31,408 nucleotides of DNA, from the NCBI GenBank assembly GCA_964403465.1, contig CAYOFY010000013.1, positions 1-31,408 of the forward strand. Reading direction: 5' to 3'. Below, piece after piece: positions 1 through 8,052 of this stretch (its first letter is position 1; the number at the start of each line of letters is the position of its first letter). The stretch comes from JAFGKM01 sp964403465. GTDB taxonomy: Bacteria; Ratteibacteria; UBA8468; B48-G9; JAFGKM01. The notes beneath the pieces were generated by a model. It was not told the DNA's origin and ran no database searches. It saw only the letters and a list, made by a program, of their open reading frames with translations. The translations under genes and the position numbers were made by a program.

Positions 1-1
1 C

Positions 2-97
2 GAGGACAGATTTGAAAATATTTCTTATCTCAGGGGACTTGTCAAGCAGGAAAAGGACCCCTGGGATAAATGGTTCAACTGGGGGAAGGAGGCGTAG
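2..97 (+). CDS. C-terminal end of an unidentified protein (partial)
   Basis: An open frame enters from the left edge and gives 31 residues ending ...KWFNWGKEA before a TAG stop at 95-97. The tail is rich in Trp, Lys and Asp, which reads like real protein. The next gene starts 3 bases after this stop and its GGAAGGAGG ribosome site lies inside this frame, as expected for an operon. I do not recognise the family from so short a piece. The product probably shares a pathway with the two sugar-type enzymes that follow, which is inference from position only. Confidence 0.5.
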   Translation, partial: EDRFENISYLRGLVKQEKDPWDKWFNWGKEA

Positions 98-99
98 GC

Positions 100-1107
100 A
101 TGGGTTCAAGAATCGGAGTTGGCATTGTGGGCTGCGGTTTTGGCGCATACCATCACGGCAAAACGCTTGCGGCTGAGTATGATGACAGATTCAAATTGAT
201 AGGATTCTGCGATGTGAACAGGCAGAGACTGGAACAGACCTGCAGCAGTTTCAATGTCAGGGGTTATTCTGATATTGACGAGATGCTTGCGGACAGGAAC
301 GTGGAACTGGTTATTATCGCCACCAGGCCGCATACCACGCATTTCCCGCTCGCTGTAAAATCCCTGAAAGCGGGCAGGAATGTCGTCGTTGAAAAACCCA
401 TGTGCATAACGTCTGGTGAAGCGCGTGAAATGATAAAAGTGAGGGATGAAACCCGCAGACTCCTCACCGTGCATCAAAACAGAAGATGGGATATGGACTA
501 TCTTGATATAAGGCAGGTTCTTGAACGAGGCACGCTCGGCGAGGTCAGATGCATAAGAAGCTGTTATCTCGGAGGTTTCGGGGAAGTGGACTGCCTTTAC
601 GACATGGGGAGCCATCTGATAGACCAGATATTGAGACTTGCTGGAGGGTTGCCTGCAAAAGTCCTGGGTACTCTCGCATATCCTGACAATGAATGGAACA
701 GGCAGGGTTTCTTTTCCGCGGGGATGCTTTACGGAAGCGGTTTGATTGCGGAAGTTTCCGCCGTGCCCCAGGGTGAATCTTTCATTATACCGCGGTTCTA
801 CCTCCTCGGTACGAAGGGAATTATTATCCATGACTGGGTCCAGCGTTGCGAGGATGCCATGCTGAAACACATGACATTTGCGTCCGCTGATAAAGGGATT
901 GAATTTGATTTTTTCAGGCCGGAGTATTACAGTAGTCCTGCGTGGAAGATACCTTCTTACTATGATAACCTTTACGATGCGGTCAACGGCAGAGGGGAGG
1001 TGGCCGTGAAACCGGAGGAGTCCATGGAAACGATTATTGTGATAGAGGCGGTTATCAGGAGTGCAAGGGAGAAATGTTTTGTGGACATAAAGAGGGGGGA
1101 CCGATAA
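100..1107 (+). CDS. Gfo/Idh/MocA family NAD(P)-dependent oxidoreductase
   Basis: Predicted 335-residue dehydrogenase acting on a sugar, cyclitol or related polyol with NAD(P). The N-terminal Rossmann fold shows the dinucleotide motif VGCGFGA at about residues 10-16 and the family EKP motif at 98-100, whose Lys takes part in catalysis in this superfamily. The C-terminal half would be the Gfo/Idh alpha/beta substrate domain. I chose ATG at 100 over the upstream ATG at 70 because GGAAGGAGG lies at about 84-92 and because the Rossmann strand then begins at the N-terminus as usual. Its TAA overlaps the next ATG (TAATG), so translation of the pair is probably coupled. The substrate cannot be read from sequence. 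The neighbouring TIM-barrel isomerase suggests a sugar or inositol-type pathway. Confidence 0.88.
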   Translation: MGSRIGVGIVGCGFGAYHHGKTLAAEYDDRFKLIGFCDVNRQRLEQTCSSFNVRGYSDIDEMLADRNVELVIIATRPHTTHFPLAVKSLKAGRNVVVEKPMCITSGEAREMIKVRDETRRLLTVHQNRRWDMDYLDIRQVLERGTLGEVRCIRSCYLGGFGEVDCLYDMGSHLIDQILRLAGGLPAKVLGTLAYPDNEWNRQGFFSAGMLYGSGLIAEVSAVPQGESFIIPRFYLLGTKGIIIHDWVQRCEDAMLKHMTFASADKGIEFDFFRPEYYSSPAWKIPSYYDNLYDAVNGRGEVAVKPEESMETIIVIEAVIRSAREKCFVDIKRGDR

Positions 1108-1982
1108 TGAAGAATATCCTGCAGATCAATTACTGGACGCTGGGTGGCTTTGAGGGCTCCAAGCCGGTTGAACAGGCCTTGAAGGAAGTGAAGGAAATGG
1201 GCCTTGACGGGATGGAGATGACTTTCGGGGCAGGAGAGTTTTCGCCTGGAATAACCCGGAGCAGGTGTATTGAAATCCGGAAGTGTGCCGCTGAACTCGG
1301 ATTGAAGATAGCAACCTGTGCCACCGGGAACTACTGGAATCTGTCTCTTGCAGCCCCATCATCTTCAGCCAGGAAAAAGGCGGTCAACTTCACGAGGGAT
1401 TACATCCGTGCCGCTGGATGGGTCGGAGCCAGGACATGCCTGGTTGTGCCCGGAGCGGTTTTCGTGCCGTGGGACGAGAAACAGCCCGTTATCCCCTATG
1501 CGAAGGTCTGGGAACTTTCCACCGCGGCAATCAGGTCCCTTCTGCCGGAGGCATCGGAAGCAGGTGTCATCATGGGGATAGAGAATGTCTGGAACGGTTT
1601 TCTTGCGGACCCTGTTGCCATGAGAACCTTTATTGACCAGTTTGAGAACAGGTATGTGGGCGTATATTTTGACATAGCAAACTGCCTTATCAACGGTTTC
1701 CCAGAGCACTGGATTGAGATACTTGGAAAGCGTATCGCCGCGGTGCATATAAAGAATTTCAAGAGGCAGGACTGCGCCGGGGGCCTTCACGGGTTCGGTG
1801 ACAACCTGCTTGAAGGGGACGTGGATTTCAGGGCTGTCATCAGGGCGCTGAAAAAGATGGGCTACAGGGGGCCCCTTACCGCTGAGATGATACCTTTCTC
1901 CCGTTTGCCGAATCTTGTTCTGCCGGACATGAAACTTGCGGAGGATACCGCTGACAGGATGCTCAGGATTTTCAAGGCGTGA
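1107..1982 (+). CDS. sugar phosphate isomerase/epimerase-like TIM barrel protein
   Basis: A 291-residue protein of the xylose-isomerase-like TIM barrel superfamily (AP-endonuclease-2 fold), which holds sugar epimerases, IolE-type dehydratases and hydroxypyruvate isomerases. The likely divalent metal ligands sit in the usual order: Glu159 (GIENVWN), Asp189 (YFDIAN), His214 (AVHIKN) and Glu260 (TAEM). The start is the ATG at 1107, which overlaps the preceding stop as TAATG and follows the purine-rich AGAGGGGGGA. A longer frame from 1074 would lie inside the upstream gene and is rejected. It most likely works with the Gfo/Idh oxidoreductase next door. The exact reaction is unknown. After it, 45 bases separate it tail-to-tail from uvrB, with no clear terminator. 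Confidence 0.85.
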   Translation: MKNILQINYWTLGGFEGSKPVEQALKEVKEMGLDGMEMTFGAGEFSPGITRSRCIEIRKCAAELGLKIATCATGNYWNLSLAAPSSSARKKAVNFTRDYIRAAGWVGARTCLVVPGAVFVPWDEKQPVIPYAKVWELSTAAIRSLLPEASEAGVIMGIENVWNGFLADPVAMRTFIDQFENRYVGVYFDIANCLINGFPEHWIEILGKRIAAVHIKNFKRQDCAGGLHGFGDNLLEGDVDFRAVIRALKKMGYRGPLTAEMIPFSRLPNLVLPDMKLAEDTADRMLRIFKA

Positions 1983-2027
1983 GCCGGCACCACTTTCATC
2001 GCACGGGAGATGCAGGATAACCGGGAG

Positions 2028-4031
2028 TTATTTCTCTTTCTGGAGTTTCTTGATCCTGTCGCGGTAGTATATCGCTTCCTCAAAATCAAGCTGTTTTGCG
2101 GCGGCCATCATCTTTTTTTCAAGACGTTTCAACGTCTGGAAAAGGTCCCTGCCGTAGAACTCCTCTTCCTCCATTGCCCGCGCCTTTTCTTTTGCTTTTC
2201 TGTCACTGCCTACTATCTCTGCAAGACTCTTGTATATGGGTTTTTCGATCGAGCGCGGGGTTATGTTATGGAGACGGTTATACCCCGTCTGTTTTGATCT
2301 CCTGCGTTCCGTTTCCCTTATTGCTGATTTCATTGCATCGGTATATCTGTCAGCGTACATAACAACCTCGCCGTCAATGCTGCGCGCCGCTCTTCCCGCT
2401 ATCTGGATGAGAGAGGTCTCCGATCTCAGGAACCCCTCCTTATCGGCGTCAAGTATTGCCACAAGGCTTACCTCGGGGAGGTCCAGACCTTCGCGCAGCA
2501 GGTTTATTCCGACCAGGACGTCAAACCTGGCTTCCCTGAGGCTTTTCAGTATCTCAACCCGCTCAAGAGTGTCTATTTCATAGTGCAGGTAATGCACCTT
2601 TATATTGTATTCCTTGAGGTAATCCGCAATCTCTTCCGCAAGATGCTTGCTTATCGTTATCACGAGCGTCCTCTGTTTCTTCGCCGTCTTTTCCCTTATC
2701 CTTGAAAGCAGGTCATTTATCTGGTTTCTTGTCGGTTTTACCGTTATCGGCGGGTCCAGGAGCCCGGTGGGCCTTATTATCTGCTCTGCAACAAGGGGGG
2801 ATTTTTCCCCGAGTTTAGGTATCCCGCATCTATTCAGTTCGTATCTGCCAGGAGTTGCGGAGACATATATGACCTGTCTGACGATCTGTTCAAATTCATT
2901 GAATACGAGCGGCCGGTTGTCAAGAGCGGATGAAAGGCGGAACCCGTATTCCACCAGGGTCTCCTTCCTTGACCTGTCGCCGTGAAACATCCCTCTTATC
3001 TGCGGTATGGTGACGTGGGATTCGTCTATGAAAATAAGGCAGTCCTCCGGGAAATAGTCAAGGAGAACATCGGGCCTTTCTCCCGGGAGTCTCCCGGAAA
3101 GATGGCGGCTGTAATTCTCAATCCCATGACAGTATCCAAGTTCTTCAAGCATATCAATGTCATTAAGCGTGCGTGTCTCTATCCTTTCCGCTTCAAGGGG
3201 CTTGTTCGCTTTCCTGAAAAAGTCAACCCGCTCCTTCATCTCTTCCTTGATGCCTTCAATCGCTTTCCGCAGTTTGTCGGCAGGTGTGACGAAGTGCTTG
3301 GCAGGATATACGAATACCTCCTTTTCGTCCGACAGCACCATGTTCGTGAGCGGGTCGAATTTCTGTATTCTGACGACCCTGTCTCCGATGAGCCCTATCC
3401 TTATGCCTGTCTCCTCATAGGAGGGAACTATCTCTATGACATTGCCGCGCACCCTGAATTTTCCGCGGGTGAGTTCAAATTCGTTACGTTCGTACTGGGT
3501 TTCAACCATCCTTTTCAATATTGATTTTCTGTCTATCATCTGCCCCGTTGCAAGATGCAGCATCATTGACCTGTGGTCTTCGGGACTCCCTATGGGATAT
3601 ATGCATGATACGCTCGCAACGATGATGACGTCCCTGGCGGACAGGAGGGCGCTTGTTGCGGCCAGTCTCAGCCGGTCTATATCCTGGTTGATGGAAGCGT
3701 CCTTTTCAATATAGGTGTCGGTTGAGGGTATATATGCCTCGGGCTGGTAATAGTCGTAGTAACTCACAAAATACCTGACCCTGTTTTCAGGAAAGAACTC
3801 TCTGAATTCGCTGTATAACTGTGCGGCAAGCGTCTTGTTGTGCGAAATGACAAGCGTGGGTCGGTTGACCGAGGCAATCACATTTGCCATCGTGAAGGTT
3901 TTTCCGCTGCCAGTCACTCCGAGGAGTATCTGTTCCTTCTGCCCTTTCTCAAGGTTGTGCAGAAGGGTTTGAATCGCTCCTGGCTGGTCGCCCTCAGGTC
4001 TGTATCCGGAGACGAGTTTAAAACTGTCCAT
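2028..4031 (-). CDS. uvrB: UvrABC excision nuclease subunit B
   Basis: Nucleotide excision repair: UvrB takes damaged DNA from UvrA, verifies the lesion and recruits UvrC for incision. The 667-residue length is normal for the family. Visible landmarks are Walker A GVTGSGKT at 38-45, the damage-probing beta-hairpin region with the Tyr-rich YYDYYQPEAYIP at about 91-102, the Walker B/DEAD-like IDESHV near 340, the helicase C-terminal ATPase motifs (LLREGLDLPEV, QIAGRAARS) and a C-terminal UVR motif (KQLDFEEAIYYRDRI) that binds UvrC. It is the last gene of the apgM-rnf-rhomboid operon, 34 bases after the rhomboid stop. No promoter of its own is evident in that gap. uvrA and uvrC are not in the window. 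Confidence 0.98.
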   Translation of the reverse strand: MDSFKLVSGYRPEGDQPGAIQTLLHNLEKGQKEQILLGVTGSGKTFTMANVIASVNRPTLVISHNKTLAAQLYSEFREFFPENRVRYFVSYYDYYQPEAYIPSTDTYIEKDASINQDIDRLRLAATSALLSARDVIIVASVSCIYPIGSPEDHRSMMLHLATGQMIDRKSILKRMVETQYERNEFELTRGKFRVRGNVIEIVPSYEETGIRIGLIGDRVVRIQKFDPLTNMVLSDEKEVFVYPAKHFVTPADKLRKAIEGIKEEMKERVDFFRKANKPLEAERIETRTLNDIDMLEELGYCHGIENYSRHLSGRLPGERPDVLLDYFPEDCLIFIDESHVTIPQIRGMFHGDRSRKETLVEYGFRLSSALDNRPLVFNEFEQIVRQVIYVSATPGRYELNRCGIPKLGEKSPLVAEQIIRPTGLLDPPITVKPTRNQINDLLSRIREKTAKKQRTLVITISKHLAEEIADYLKEYNIKVHYLHYEIDTLERVEILKSLREARFDVLVGINLLREGLDLPEVSLVAILDADKEGFLRSETSLIQIAGRAARSIDGEVVMYADRYTDAMKSAIRETERRRSKQTGYNRLHNITPRSIEKPIYKSLAEIVGSDRKAKEKARAMEEEEFYGRDLFQTLKRLEKKMMAAAKQLDFEEAIYYRDRIKKLQKEK

Positions 4032-4065
4032 GGTTATCCATTATACCCTCAAACACCGTCTCATA

Positions 4066-5223
4066 TTAAGGGTTTCCGGTGGCACCGGCCAATCTCAGTT
4101 CCGGGAGTTTCCTGTCCACATGGTATTTTGCTTCTTCATAGACATCGCTGTACGGATAGAAAAGAACTATCTGCATGAAAGCGTAACCTGCTTTCTTGTA
4201 TTCACCTTTTTCCATGAAAATCTTGCCTATCGCAAGAAGGGAATCATCAGCAAGTTTGCTGAAGGGATAATTCAGGACAAAATTCCTGTATGCGTTGAGG
4301 GAAGACTCCCTTTCACCCGCGTCGTGGAGGGAAAGCGCAATCTCGTACTGCATCTTTTCGTCCATTGTTACTTCAGGATATCTGTCTGCAAGTTCGGAAT
4401 AGTATCTTGCAGCCAGGAGTTTGTCCACGGGAAAGGAATCTGTGATCTTGCCTTTCCCTTGTTCTATCTCGCCGGCTTCCTCAATGCTGCGCGGTATGAA
4501 ATGCCTGCTGCCGAGCAGGTTGAAAAGAATATTCTCTCCCAGGCGGACGTTTTCCCTGAACCTGGCCTCCCTGTAGAGTCTTGTCCCGAACCCTATGACC
4601 ATGCCGTAGAGAAAACCGGCAAAATGGGCTCCGAATGCCACTGAGCCGGCCGCTATCCCTTTCGCGGTCATCAATGTGGAAAATGCCTGCTGCAGAAACC
4701 AGAAGGCGAGCCATACGCCGGCGTACAGCTTGAATTCCCCGAACCTGATTATGAAGATGAGGAACCACAGGAAGTACTTGAAGGTTATCCTGCCCCTGGG
4801 AAAAAGAACAGCATACGCCCCGAGTACGGCTGATATTGCGCCGGATGCACCTATGGACGGGATACCCCGCATGGTTTCCGGGACGAGAGAGGAGTAAAGG
4901 AGCATGGAGAAGATTCCGGCGGACAGATAGAATGCCAGAAACGGCAATCTTCCCCAGCGGTCTTCTATGTTGTCTCCGAGCAGCCACAGATACCACATGT
5001 TGAAACCGAGGTGCAGCAGCCCGCCGTGCAGGAACATGGAGGTCAGGAGGGTTACCGGAGAATAGCGGGAGGGTATGAAACCAAACCTCGCGGTTATATC
5101 TTCATATCTCCCGCCCAAATAGCATATGCAAAAAACAAGCACGTTTATCGTGATGACGGAAGTGACAACGAGAGGGAATCTCTTCACCCTGTATTCGTCT
5201 CTCAGAGGAAAGAAGAAAAACAT
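4066..5223 (-). CDS. rhomboid-family intramembrane serine protease with C-terminal TPR-like region
   Basis: Inner-membrane serine protease of 385 residues. Six or so hydrophobic helices fill about residues 15-215. The family landmarks are H66-H71-N75 in the HGGLLHLGFN segment, the nucleophile Ser127 in IGASGAIS and the partner His200 in FGAHFAGFLYG, so the catalytic dyad is intact. Residues of about 270-375 form two or three TPR/BamD-like helical repeats (EIALSLHDAGE, LAIGKIFMEKGEYKKAGYAF), a soluble protein-binding tail that would face the cytoplasm if the topology is that of a six-helix rhomboid. Its ATG overlaps the rnfA stop (TAATG), so it is translated with the Rnf genes. It occupies the place where rnfB usually stands. 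The substrate is unknown. Confidence 0.93.
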   Translation of the reverse strand: MFFFFPLRDEYRVKRFPLVVTSVITINVLVFCICYLGGRYEDITARFGFIPSRYSPVTLLTSMFLHGGLLHLGFNMWYLWLLGDNIEDRWGRLPFLAFYLSAGIFSMLLYSSLVPETMRGIPSIGASGAISAVLGAYAVLFPRGRITFKYFLWFLIFIIRFGEFKLYAGVWLAFWFLQQAFSTLMTAKGIAAGSVAFGAHFAGFLYGMVIGFGTRLYREARFRENVRLGENILFNLLGSRHFIPRSIEEAGEIEQGKGKITDSFPVDKLLAARYYSELADRYPEVTMDEKMQYEIALSLHDAGERESSLNAYRNFVLNYPFSKLADDSLLAIGKIFMEKGEYKKAGYAFMQIVLFYPYSDVYEEAKYHVDRKLPELRLAGATGNP

Positions 5224-5813
5224 TATAGTCTGAAGAGTCCCTTGAATCCCATGAAGGCGAGGCTCATGAGTCCGGTCAGTATGAAGGCTATAGGAACTCC
5301 CCTGAAACTTGCAGGTATTGGTGCTGAATCCACCCTTTCCCTTATGGAGGCAAATAGGATTATTATGAAACAGTAACCGAATGATATTCCGAACGCAAAT
5401 ACAAGGTTCTGTATGAAGGAAAGCTTATAGTCAATACCCAGGAAAGCCGAGGCAAGTATTGCGCAGTTGGTGGTAATCAGGGGCAGGTATATGCCGAAAG
5501 CCTTGTACAGGGCAGGAACCTTCTTTCTTATTATTATCTCCTCAAACTGGACGAACGATGCGATTGTCAGGATGAACGCCGCGGTTCTCAGATATTCCAG
5601 ATGGAACGGAATCAGAAGGTAATCGTACACGGCCCAGCTGATGCTGCAAGCCATGACCGTGACAAATACGACCGCCATCCCCATTCCGACCGATGACCTG
5701 AGATGTGTTGAGATTCCTATGAATGAACAGAGGCCGAGAAATCTTATCAGGAGTATATTGTTCACAAGAAATGCGGAAAGGAATATGAGCCCGATGTTTG
5801 ATTGATTCAGCAT
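5223..5813 (-). CDS. rnfA: Rnf complex integral membrane subunit RnfA
   Basis: RnfA is a six-helix membrane subunit of the Rnf ferredoxin:NAD+ oxidoreductase, paired with RnfE in inverted topology. The 196-residue length is normal. Conserved stretches include the N-terminal FLVNNILLIRFLGLCSFIG, with the Cys thought to help hold a membrane [2Fe-2S] cluster, and LPLITTNCAILASAF with the second such Cys. Homologous NqrE looks similar, but the gene order C-D-G-E-A and the absence of nqrF point to Rnf. The start overlaps the end of rnfE by 7 bases and its stop overlaps the rhomboid start. rnfB, expected next, is missing. Confidence 0.95.
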   Translation of the reverse strand: MLNQSNIGLIFLSAFLVNNILLIRFLGLCSFIGISTHLRSSVGMGMAVVFVTVMACSISWAVYDYLLIPFHLEYLRTAAFILTIASFVQFEEIIIRKKVPALYKAFGIYLPLITTNCAILASAFLGIDYKLSFIQNLVFAFGISFGYCFIIILFASIRERVDSAPIPASFRGVPIAFILTGLMSLAFMGFKGLFRL

Positions 5814-6412
5814 TTATTCTTCCTCCCTATCCTGTTCTTCAGAGCCATTAAAAAGCCGATAACCAGGAATGCGCCGGGCGGCATAATCATTATAAGGAAC
5901 GGCGTATAATTTTTACCCAGAATATTTATCCCGAAGACTGTCCCCTGCCCTGGGATTTCTCTTATTGCGGCTATCACAAGTATTGCCAGGGTGAATCCCA
6001 GCCCCATGCCCAGACCGTCAAGGGCAGAGTTTATGATATTGTTTTTTGAGGCAAATGCTTCGGCTCTGCCCAGCAGTATGCAGTTTACCACCATCAGAGG
6101 CAGGTAAACCCCGAGGTTTCTGTGAAGGGGGGGGAGGAAAGCCGCCATTGAATAATCCACGACGGTGACAAACGTCGCTATAACGACGATGAATACCGGG
6201 ATTCTTATGTGCGACGGGACCCACCTTCTTATACAGGATACGGTGATGTTTGACCCTGCAAGCACAAACATGAATGCCGCTCCCATTCCGAGGGCGTCTT
6301 TGAGCGAGGCTGAAACGGCCAGAAGGGGACACAGTCCCAGCATTATGAAGAATATCGGGTTTTCTTTCCATATGCCCGCATAGAAACTCCTGAAATCTAT
6401 CAATTGTTTCAT
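5807..6412 (-). CDS. rnfE: Rnf complex integral membrane subunit RnfE
   Basis: RnfE is the membrane partner of RnfA in the Rnf complex and helps form the electron path across the membrane. The protein has 201 residues and about six hydrophobic helices. The motifs expected of the RnfA/RnfE family are present: GLCPLLAVSASLKDALGMG near 27-45 and LPLMVVNCILLGRAEAFASK near 105-124, each with the conserved Cys. Its Arg/Lys-rich C-terminus follows the last helix. It overlaps rnfG by 4 bases and rnfA by 7 bases, typical of a tightly coupled membrane-complex operon. Confidence 0.95.
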   Translation of the reverse strand: MKQLIDFRSFYAGIWKENPIFFIMLGLCPLLAVSASLKDALGMGAAFMFVLAGSNITVSCIRRWVPSHIRIPVFIVVIATFVTVVDYSMAAFLPPLHRNLGVYLPLMVVNCILLGRAEAFASKNNIINSALDGLGMGLGFTLAILVIAAIREIPGQGTVFGINILGKNYTPFLIMIMPPGAFLVIGFLMALKNRIGRKNKC

Positions 6413-6954
6413 TTTTCCGCCCCGCTCAATTTTTCCTGCAGTTTTCTTATTCCGTCGGCTACGGCCCTTGATGAGATTGTAGCGCCCGTTATCGCGTCAA
6501 CAGTTCCTTCGGGGTTGTCCTTTTTCAGATATAGAGAAGTTCCGGCCTTCTCTTTGAACTGGTCCAGAAATCCCATTCCCGTTATTTTTGAGCCGAGTCC
6601 CGGTGTCTCCGTGTGGGAGAGGATTCTTGCACCCTTCACCCTGAGTTCTTTGTCTATCCCGACTTTAGCCTCAATCGGTCCGCCGTAACCTGCCGGAAAA
6701 ATGTCAAATACCCGGCCTACAGCGTTTCCTTCTGCATTAAAAACCTTCACAAAGGTCATGCTGTCTTCGCTTGTGACATCAGAAAAACTTGCCGCTTCCG
6801 GGAAAATCTCCCTGTTAATCCTTGCCGCCTCAATTTTCTTCTGCTCGTCAATGCGCGGTCTGGTGGCGCCGTACAGCCATGAGAGAAGGTAGCCGGACAG
6901 CAGGGATACCAGGAGAAGGACGACAATCCCTGTAATTATCTCTTTTTTATTCAT
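6409..6954 (-). CDS. rnfG: Rnf complex FMN-binding subunit RnfG
   Basis: RnfG is a periplasm-facing flavoprotein anchored by one N-terminal helix (residues of about 7-28). The 181-residue protein carries the FMN-binding domain, with the flavinylation motif T-G-A-T at 156-159 in DAITGATISSRAV. FMN is attached covalently to the last Thr of this motif (Thr159) by the transferase ApbE in characterised homologues. The supporting core HTETPGLGSKI near 114-124 is also typical. No apbE gene is in the window, so it must be elsewhere if the flavin is attached. The gene overlaps both neighbours by 4 bases. Confidence 0.95.
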   Translation of the reverse strand: MNKKEIITGIVVLLLVSLLSGYLLSWLYGATRPRIDEQKKIEAARINREIFPEAASFSDVTSEDSMTFVKVFNAEGNAVGRVFDIFPAGYGGPIEAKVGIDKELRVKGARILSHTETPGLGSKITGMGFLDQFKEKAGTSLYLKKDNPEGTVDAITGATISSRAVADGIRKLQEKLSGAEK

Positions 6955-7874
6955 TTTCTGATTCCGAATTTTTTGGGCAATGTATATTTGTCAATAAAAG
7001 GGACAAACATGTTCATAATCAATATTGCATACGCCACACCTTCGGGATAACTGCCTTTCAGTCTTATGAGGAAGGTTATTATTCCGCATCCGCATCCGAA
7101 TATCAGTTTCCCCCTTGCTGTCAGGGGAGAAGTGACGTAATCCGTTGCCATGAAAAAAGCCCCGAGTATCAACCCGCCTGCCATGGCCTGGAAGACCGGA
7201 TTCTGCCCTGTAACAGCCGATAACAGAACAACCGTGATGATGTACGATACGGGAACATGCCATGTGATTACCCTGCGCAGCAAAAGAAAGAGCGCCCCGG
7301 CCAGCAGCAGCACCGTACATGTTTCGCCCACGCACCCGGCGCGGTTTCCAATGAACATCTCCCATAAGGACGGAATGCGGGTATTCAGGTTTTCCCTGAT
7401 AATCCCCAGGGGCGTTGCGGTTGAAACCGCATTAATTCTGTATGAAAGCGGTGCGGTGAACTGCGTCATCTCCAGCGGGAAGGAGGCGGTGAGTACGGCT
7501 CTTGCCGTGAGCGCGGGGTTGAATATGTTGAAACCTATGCCGCCGAAGAGTTCCTTTACGAGGAAGATTGCTAGGAATCCGCCGATTGCAGCCATCCACA
7601 GCGGCATGGCGGGCGGGAGGACGAATGCCAGGAGAATCCCGGTAACGACCGCACTGCCGTCATAAACCCTTATCGTCCTCTTGAACATAATCTGGCTCAA
7701 CGTTTCGCTGAGCACGCAGGAAACGATGCAGACGAGTACAAGTCTGAGCGCGGCAGGCCCGAAAAAGTAGATGCTTCCCGCCAGCGCAGGCAAAAGAGCT
7801 ATTATCACGCTCCACATGATCCTGGACGTGGTCTCGCTGCTGTGCATATGGGGAGCCCATTTTATCTCAGCCAT
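6951..7874 (-). CDS. rnfD: Rnf complex membrane flavoprotein RnfD
   Basis: RnfD (307 residues, 8-10 predicted helices) is the membrane subunit related to NqrB that is thought to take part in ion translocation. The flavin site is S-T-A-T at 151-154 in NAVSTATPLG, matching the S/T-x-A-T flavinylation motif. FNPALTARAVL near 118-128 is also characteristic, as is the Gly/Cys-rich GCGCGIITF near the C-terminus. The start at 7874 is preceded on the minus strand by GAGGAG about 10 bases upstream, inside the recurring leader element described below. It is separated from rnfC by a repeat-bearing spacer of 178 bases, unlike the overlapping genes downstream. Confidence 0.95.
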   Translation of the reverse strand: MAEIKWAPHMHSSETTSRIMWSVIIALLPALAGSIYFFGPAALRLVLVCIVSCVLSETLSQIMFKRTIRVYDGSAVVTGILLAFVLPPAMPLWMAAIGGFLAIFLVKELFGGIGFNIFNPALTARAVLTASFPLEMTQFTAPLSYRINAVSTATPLGIIRENLNTRIPSLWEMFIGNRAGCVGETCTVLLLAGALFLLLRRVITWHVPVSYIITVVLLSAVTGQNPVFQAMAGGLILGAFFMATDYVTSPLTARGKLIFGCGCGIITFLIRLKGSYPEGVAYAILIMNMFVPFIDKYTLPKKFGIRK

Positions 7875-7921
7875 TTATCCCGAACTCCTCGAAAATCGTG
7901 AAATGTGAGATGACGCTTTTT

Positions 7922-7951
7922 GTCGTTGCGAGCGTTTTTTGCGTGGCAATC
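7922..7951. repeat. dispersed palindromic repeat, copy 1
   Basis: This copy reads GTTGCGAG ... GTGGCAAT with inverted TTGC/GCAA ends and a T-rich middle. It matches the ends of the copies at 7966 and 25492. The inner stem is weak here, so it may be a decayed copy. Confidence 0.55.
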
Positions 7952-7965
7952 CCCGCCACTCTTTT

Positions 7966-7999
7966 GTCATTGCGAGGGACGAAGTCCCGTGGCAATCTC
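7966..7999. repeat. dispersed palindromic repeat, copy 2
   Basis: This copy has outer ends ATTGCGA and GTGGCAAT with a perfect inner stem GGGAC-GAA-GTCCC (7976-7988), so the unit can fold into a hairpin. Its outer ends match the copy at 25492, whose inner stem differs in sequence but still pairs. This is a REP/MITE-like non-coding repeat. Confidence 0.7.
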
Positions 8000-8052
8000 A
8001 ACCTTTTCTCTTCGTCTCACTTTTCACGTTTCACTCCCCTCATTGTGAGAGG

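Larger units (their letters stand above)
7875..8052. other. rnfC-rnfD spacer carrying repeats and a split leader element
   Basis: No gene is visible in this 178-base spacer. It begins (plus-strand view) with CCCGAACTC and ends near 8062 with GTGAGAGGTCATGATTTT. The same two motifs bracket the short spacers upstream of pfp and gnd. Between them sit two palindromic repeats of the ATTGCGAG...GGCAAT type. The simplest reading is that a short leader-like element was enlarged by repeat insertion. The repeats could form stem-loops in the rnf mRNA and change the relative amount of rnfC and rnfD. Confidence 0.6.

Noticed and set aside
106..870. A 254-codon minus-strand open frame opposite the Gfo/Idh gene
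   Set aside because: It is an antisense shadow of a gene with clear Rossmann and EKP motifs.
7922..7999. The palindromic repeats as a CRISPR array
   Set aside because: Only two copies lie together, there are no regular spacers and no cas genes.
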